A DNA stretch of 23,040 bases from an uncultured Clostridium sp. GTDB lineage: Bacteria; Bacillota; Clostridia; Lachnospirales; Lachnospiraceae. The number at the start of each line of letters is the position of its first letter. Within the stretch, counting starts at the first letter, position 1. This document shows positions 21,730 to 23,040 of the stretch, in pieces. The stretch lies in NCBI GenBank assembly GCA_938036545.1, contig CALHQJ010000123.1, positions 1-23,040 of the forward strand, read 5' to 3'. The position numbers were made by a program, and so were the translations under genes. The notes beneath the pieces are model-generated. The model saw only the letters and a list, made by a program, of their open reading frames with translations. It had not been told where the DNA came from and ran no database searches.

Positions 21730-22902
21730 CTAAGCCGTCTGCTTTCCTGATGTCCTCCGGTTTAAACACTCAGATGATACAAACATAGCTGCCATCAAAA
21801 TCAGCAGATAAACCGGATACCAGCCAATGGAAAAGCGCTGGGCAATAAAGCCAAACAGCGGCGGCATCAGAGTATTGCCCAAATAGGCAAAGGCCATCTG
21901 AAGGCCCACGATGGCCTGGGATAAATCCCAGCCAAAATTGATAGGCGTTGCGTGCATCAGGCTGGGATAAACGGGAGCGCAGCCAAGGCCAATGGTAATC
22001 AGGCCAATATAGGCAGCCCCTGGGCCGAAGGGCAGCATTACAAGAAAAACTCCAACCACCCCAGCTGCCTGTCCCAGCCGTACCATCTGCTTATCGTTTA
22101 ATTTCATCGCAAGGAAACCGCTTAAAAATCTCCCAGCCGTAATTCCCAAATAGAACAGAGACGCCCATTTTGCAGCAACTTCTTCCGGCAGTCCCCGTTC
22201 CATTACCAGATAGCTGGAAGCCCACAGTCCTGCAGTCTGTTCCAGGGCGCAGTAACAGAAAAAGGCAGCCATCTGGGCCTTTACTCCAGGAATGTCAAGC
22301 AGCTGTTTCGGAGAAAGGGATCGTTTTTTCTGAAATGTGTTCTCCCCTTCTTCCTCCCGCTTCTTCTCTTTCCACTGAGACAGAGATGCAAATAACACCG
22401 CCGTTAAAACCACCTGCAGGATTCCCACAACCTGATAACCTCTGTTCCAGGTAAATCCTCCGGTCAGGCAAAGTCCCATAATATAAGGCCCCAGGGAAGC
22501 GCCGATTCCCCAGCAGCAGTGAAGCCAGCTCATATGGCTGGCTTTAAAATAAAGAGCCGCATAATTATTTAAAGCGGCGTCTACTGCCCCTGCTCCTAAT
22601 CCGTATGGAACCGCTAAGATGCACAGCACTCCAAAGGACGGAGCCACGGAAAACCCCAGCAGCGCTGCGGCTGTCAGTGCCACGCTGCAGGCCGTTACCC
22701 GTCCGGTTCCAAATTTTCTGCTTAATCTGTCGCTTAAAAGACTGGAAATCACCGTTCCAATGGAAATAATCATGGAAATGACTCCCGCATAGGAAAGGGG
22801 TACTCCCAATTCTCCATGCATATCCGGCCAGGCAGAACCCAGCATCGCATCGGGAAGTCCCAGACTGATAAACGCCATGTAAATAATTGCCAGTAAAAAC
22901 AT
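21730..22902 (-). CDS. Major facilitator superfamily permease
   Basis: This 390-residue protein has twelve predicted membrane segments split by a basic cytoplasmic loop (about 170-200, SQWKEKKREEEGENTFQKKR). The MFS loop motif appears after segment 2 as LSDRLSRKFGTGRV and GRFLSGFLAMKLNDKQMVRLG after segment 8. The opening LAIIYMAFISLGLPDAMLGSAWP and ASLGPYIMGLCLTGG recall FucP/sugar-type MFS carriers of Firmicutes, but the substrate is unknown. AGGTG lies 6 bases before ATG 22902; a GTG at 22911 is an alternative start. It is a single gene with its own promoter, converging on the ComEC-type gene. Confidence 0.9.
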   Translation of the reverse strand: MFLLAIIYMAFISLGLPDAMLGSAWPDMHGELGVPLSYAGVISMIISIGTVISSLLSDRLSRKFGTGRVTACSVALTAAALLGFSVAPSFGVLCILAVPYGLGAGAVDAALNNYAALYFKASHMSWLHCCWGIGASLGPYIMGLCLTGGFTWNRGYQVVGILQVVLTAVLFASLSQWKEKKREEEGENTFQKKRSLSPKQLLDIPGVKAQMAAFFCYCALEQTAGLWASSYLVMERGLPEEVAAKWASLFYLGITAGRFLSGFLAMKLNDKQMVRLGQAAGVVGVFLVMLPFGPGAAYIGLITIGLGCAPVYPSLMHATPINFGWDLSQAIVGLQMAFAYLGNTLMPPLFGFIAQRFSIGWYPVYLLILMAAMFVSSECLNRRTSGKQTA

Positions 22903-22944
22903 GTCTTTCACCTACCCTGTTATGTATCATTCTTCATTCGTTTT

Positions 22945-22973
22945 ACTATACCGTTCTCTTTGCAGAATGTCCA
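22945..22973 (-). promoter_or_regulatory. Promoter of the MFS gene
   Basis: On the minus strand, -35 TGGACA (22968-22973), a 17-base spacer and -10 TATAGT (22945-22950) lie about 43 bases before the start codon. Confidence 0.7.
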
Positions 22974-22992
22974 GCAAAACCTGTAAAAATTC

Positions 22993-23040
22993 GTAACTGT
23001 TCAGGACGGGCATCTTCTTGTCCGGCTTTGCCGGACAAGA
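22993..23040. repeat. Structured intergenic element C (cut by the window end)
   Basis: It begins with GTAACTGTTCAGGACGG, identical to the left end of element B, followed by GCATCTTC and hairpin CTTCTTGTCCGGC-ttt-GCCGGACAAGA, which matches the first hairpin of element A. The run AAAAATT precedes it, as in B. The right half lies outside the window. Confidence 0.7.

Noticed and set aside
21711..21735. Possible terminator between the ComEC-type and MFS genes (GGCTT...AAGCC with a T run)
   Set aside because: The T run lies in the loop rather than after the stem, and the stem is only 5 bp.
22565..22930. 121-codon minus-strand open frame at the start of the MFS gene
   Set aside because: It is out of frame with the MFS protein, which has clear membrane segments and loop motifs; a shadow.
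1..23040. CRISPR array, prophage, transposase or defence system
   Set aside because: No regularly spaced direct repeats and no recognisable mobile-element or defence genes were seen in any part of the window.

Overview
The window looks like a chromosomal segment of a low-to-mid GC, anaerobic, spore-forming member of the Lachnospiraceae (Clostridium cluster XIVa). Evidence: an alpha/beta-type small acid-soluble spore protein, a Csp-like subtilase, a minimal SufC + SufB/D iron-sulfur machine, a PadR-HAAS-DUF4097 operon, strong AGGAGG ribosome binding sites, and the clostridial gene order flavoprotein-cmk-ispH-S1. The genus assignment is an inference from gene content and style, not from a marker gene.

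Layout. 1-52: a high-GC (about 72% over 50 bases) stretch that breaks the reading frame of the first gene and looks like a junction with unrelated DNA. 53-3451 (minus): S8 subtilase missing its 3' end, sufB/D scaffold, sufC ATPase. 3641-4068: two divergent leucine tRNA genes, one with anticodon AAG (minus) and one with CAG (plus), each with a near-consensus promoter and a hairpin terminator. 4091-5329 (minus): cbiG (cobalt-precorrin-5A hydrolase) behind a spore-protein gene. 5434-7456 (minus): DUF4097 protein, HAAS membrane protein and PadR regulator, all joined by ATGA overlaps and driven by a TTGACA-17-TATAAT promoter set among two AT-rich palindromes. 7570-7800: a remnant of an L,D-transpeptidase gene. 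7825-13291 (minus): a tightly packed operon of PPK2-type polyphosphate:AMP phosphotransferase, BaiN/HI0933-type flavoprotein, cytidylate kinase, IspH and a four-domain S1 protein, closed by a strong terminator. 13413-15458 (minus): aspartate kinase with its own promoter and terminator, and an HD-domain hydrolase. 15713-16198 (plus): conserved hypothetical. 16205-17089 (minus): YitT-family membrane protein. 17209-20490 (plus): an ion-transporter-like membrane protein and, 24 bases later, an asparagine synthetase homologue with a disabled glutaminase domain. 20704-21711 (plus): membrane-anchored ComEC-type metallo-beta-lactamase-fold protein. 21730-22902 (minus): MFS permease.

Most of the window is housekeeping: Fe-S assembly, isoprenoid and nucleotide synthesis, translation and aspartate-family amino acids. 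The two most unusual signals are (i) the AsnB-like protein, which lacks the catalytic Cys and several other glutaminase residues and has a substitution in a conserved synthetase motif, paired with an uncharacterised transporter; and (ii) a family of intergenic structured elements (about 15487-15630, 20565-20680, and 22993 to the window end). These share a left end and a GCATCTTC motif, but carry different inner hairpins and have outer stems that co-vary. No CRISPR array, transposase, phage gene, rRNA or riboswitch was seen.
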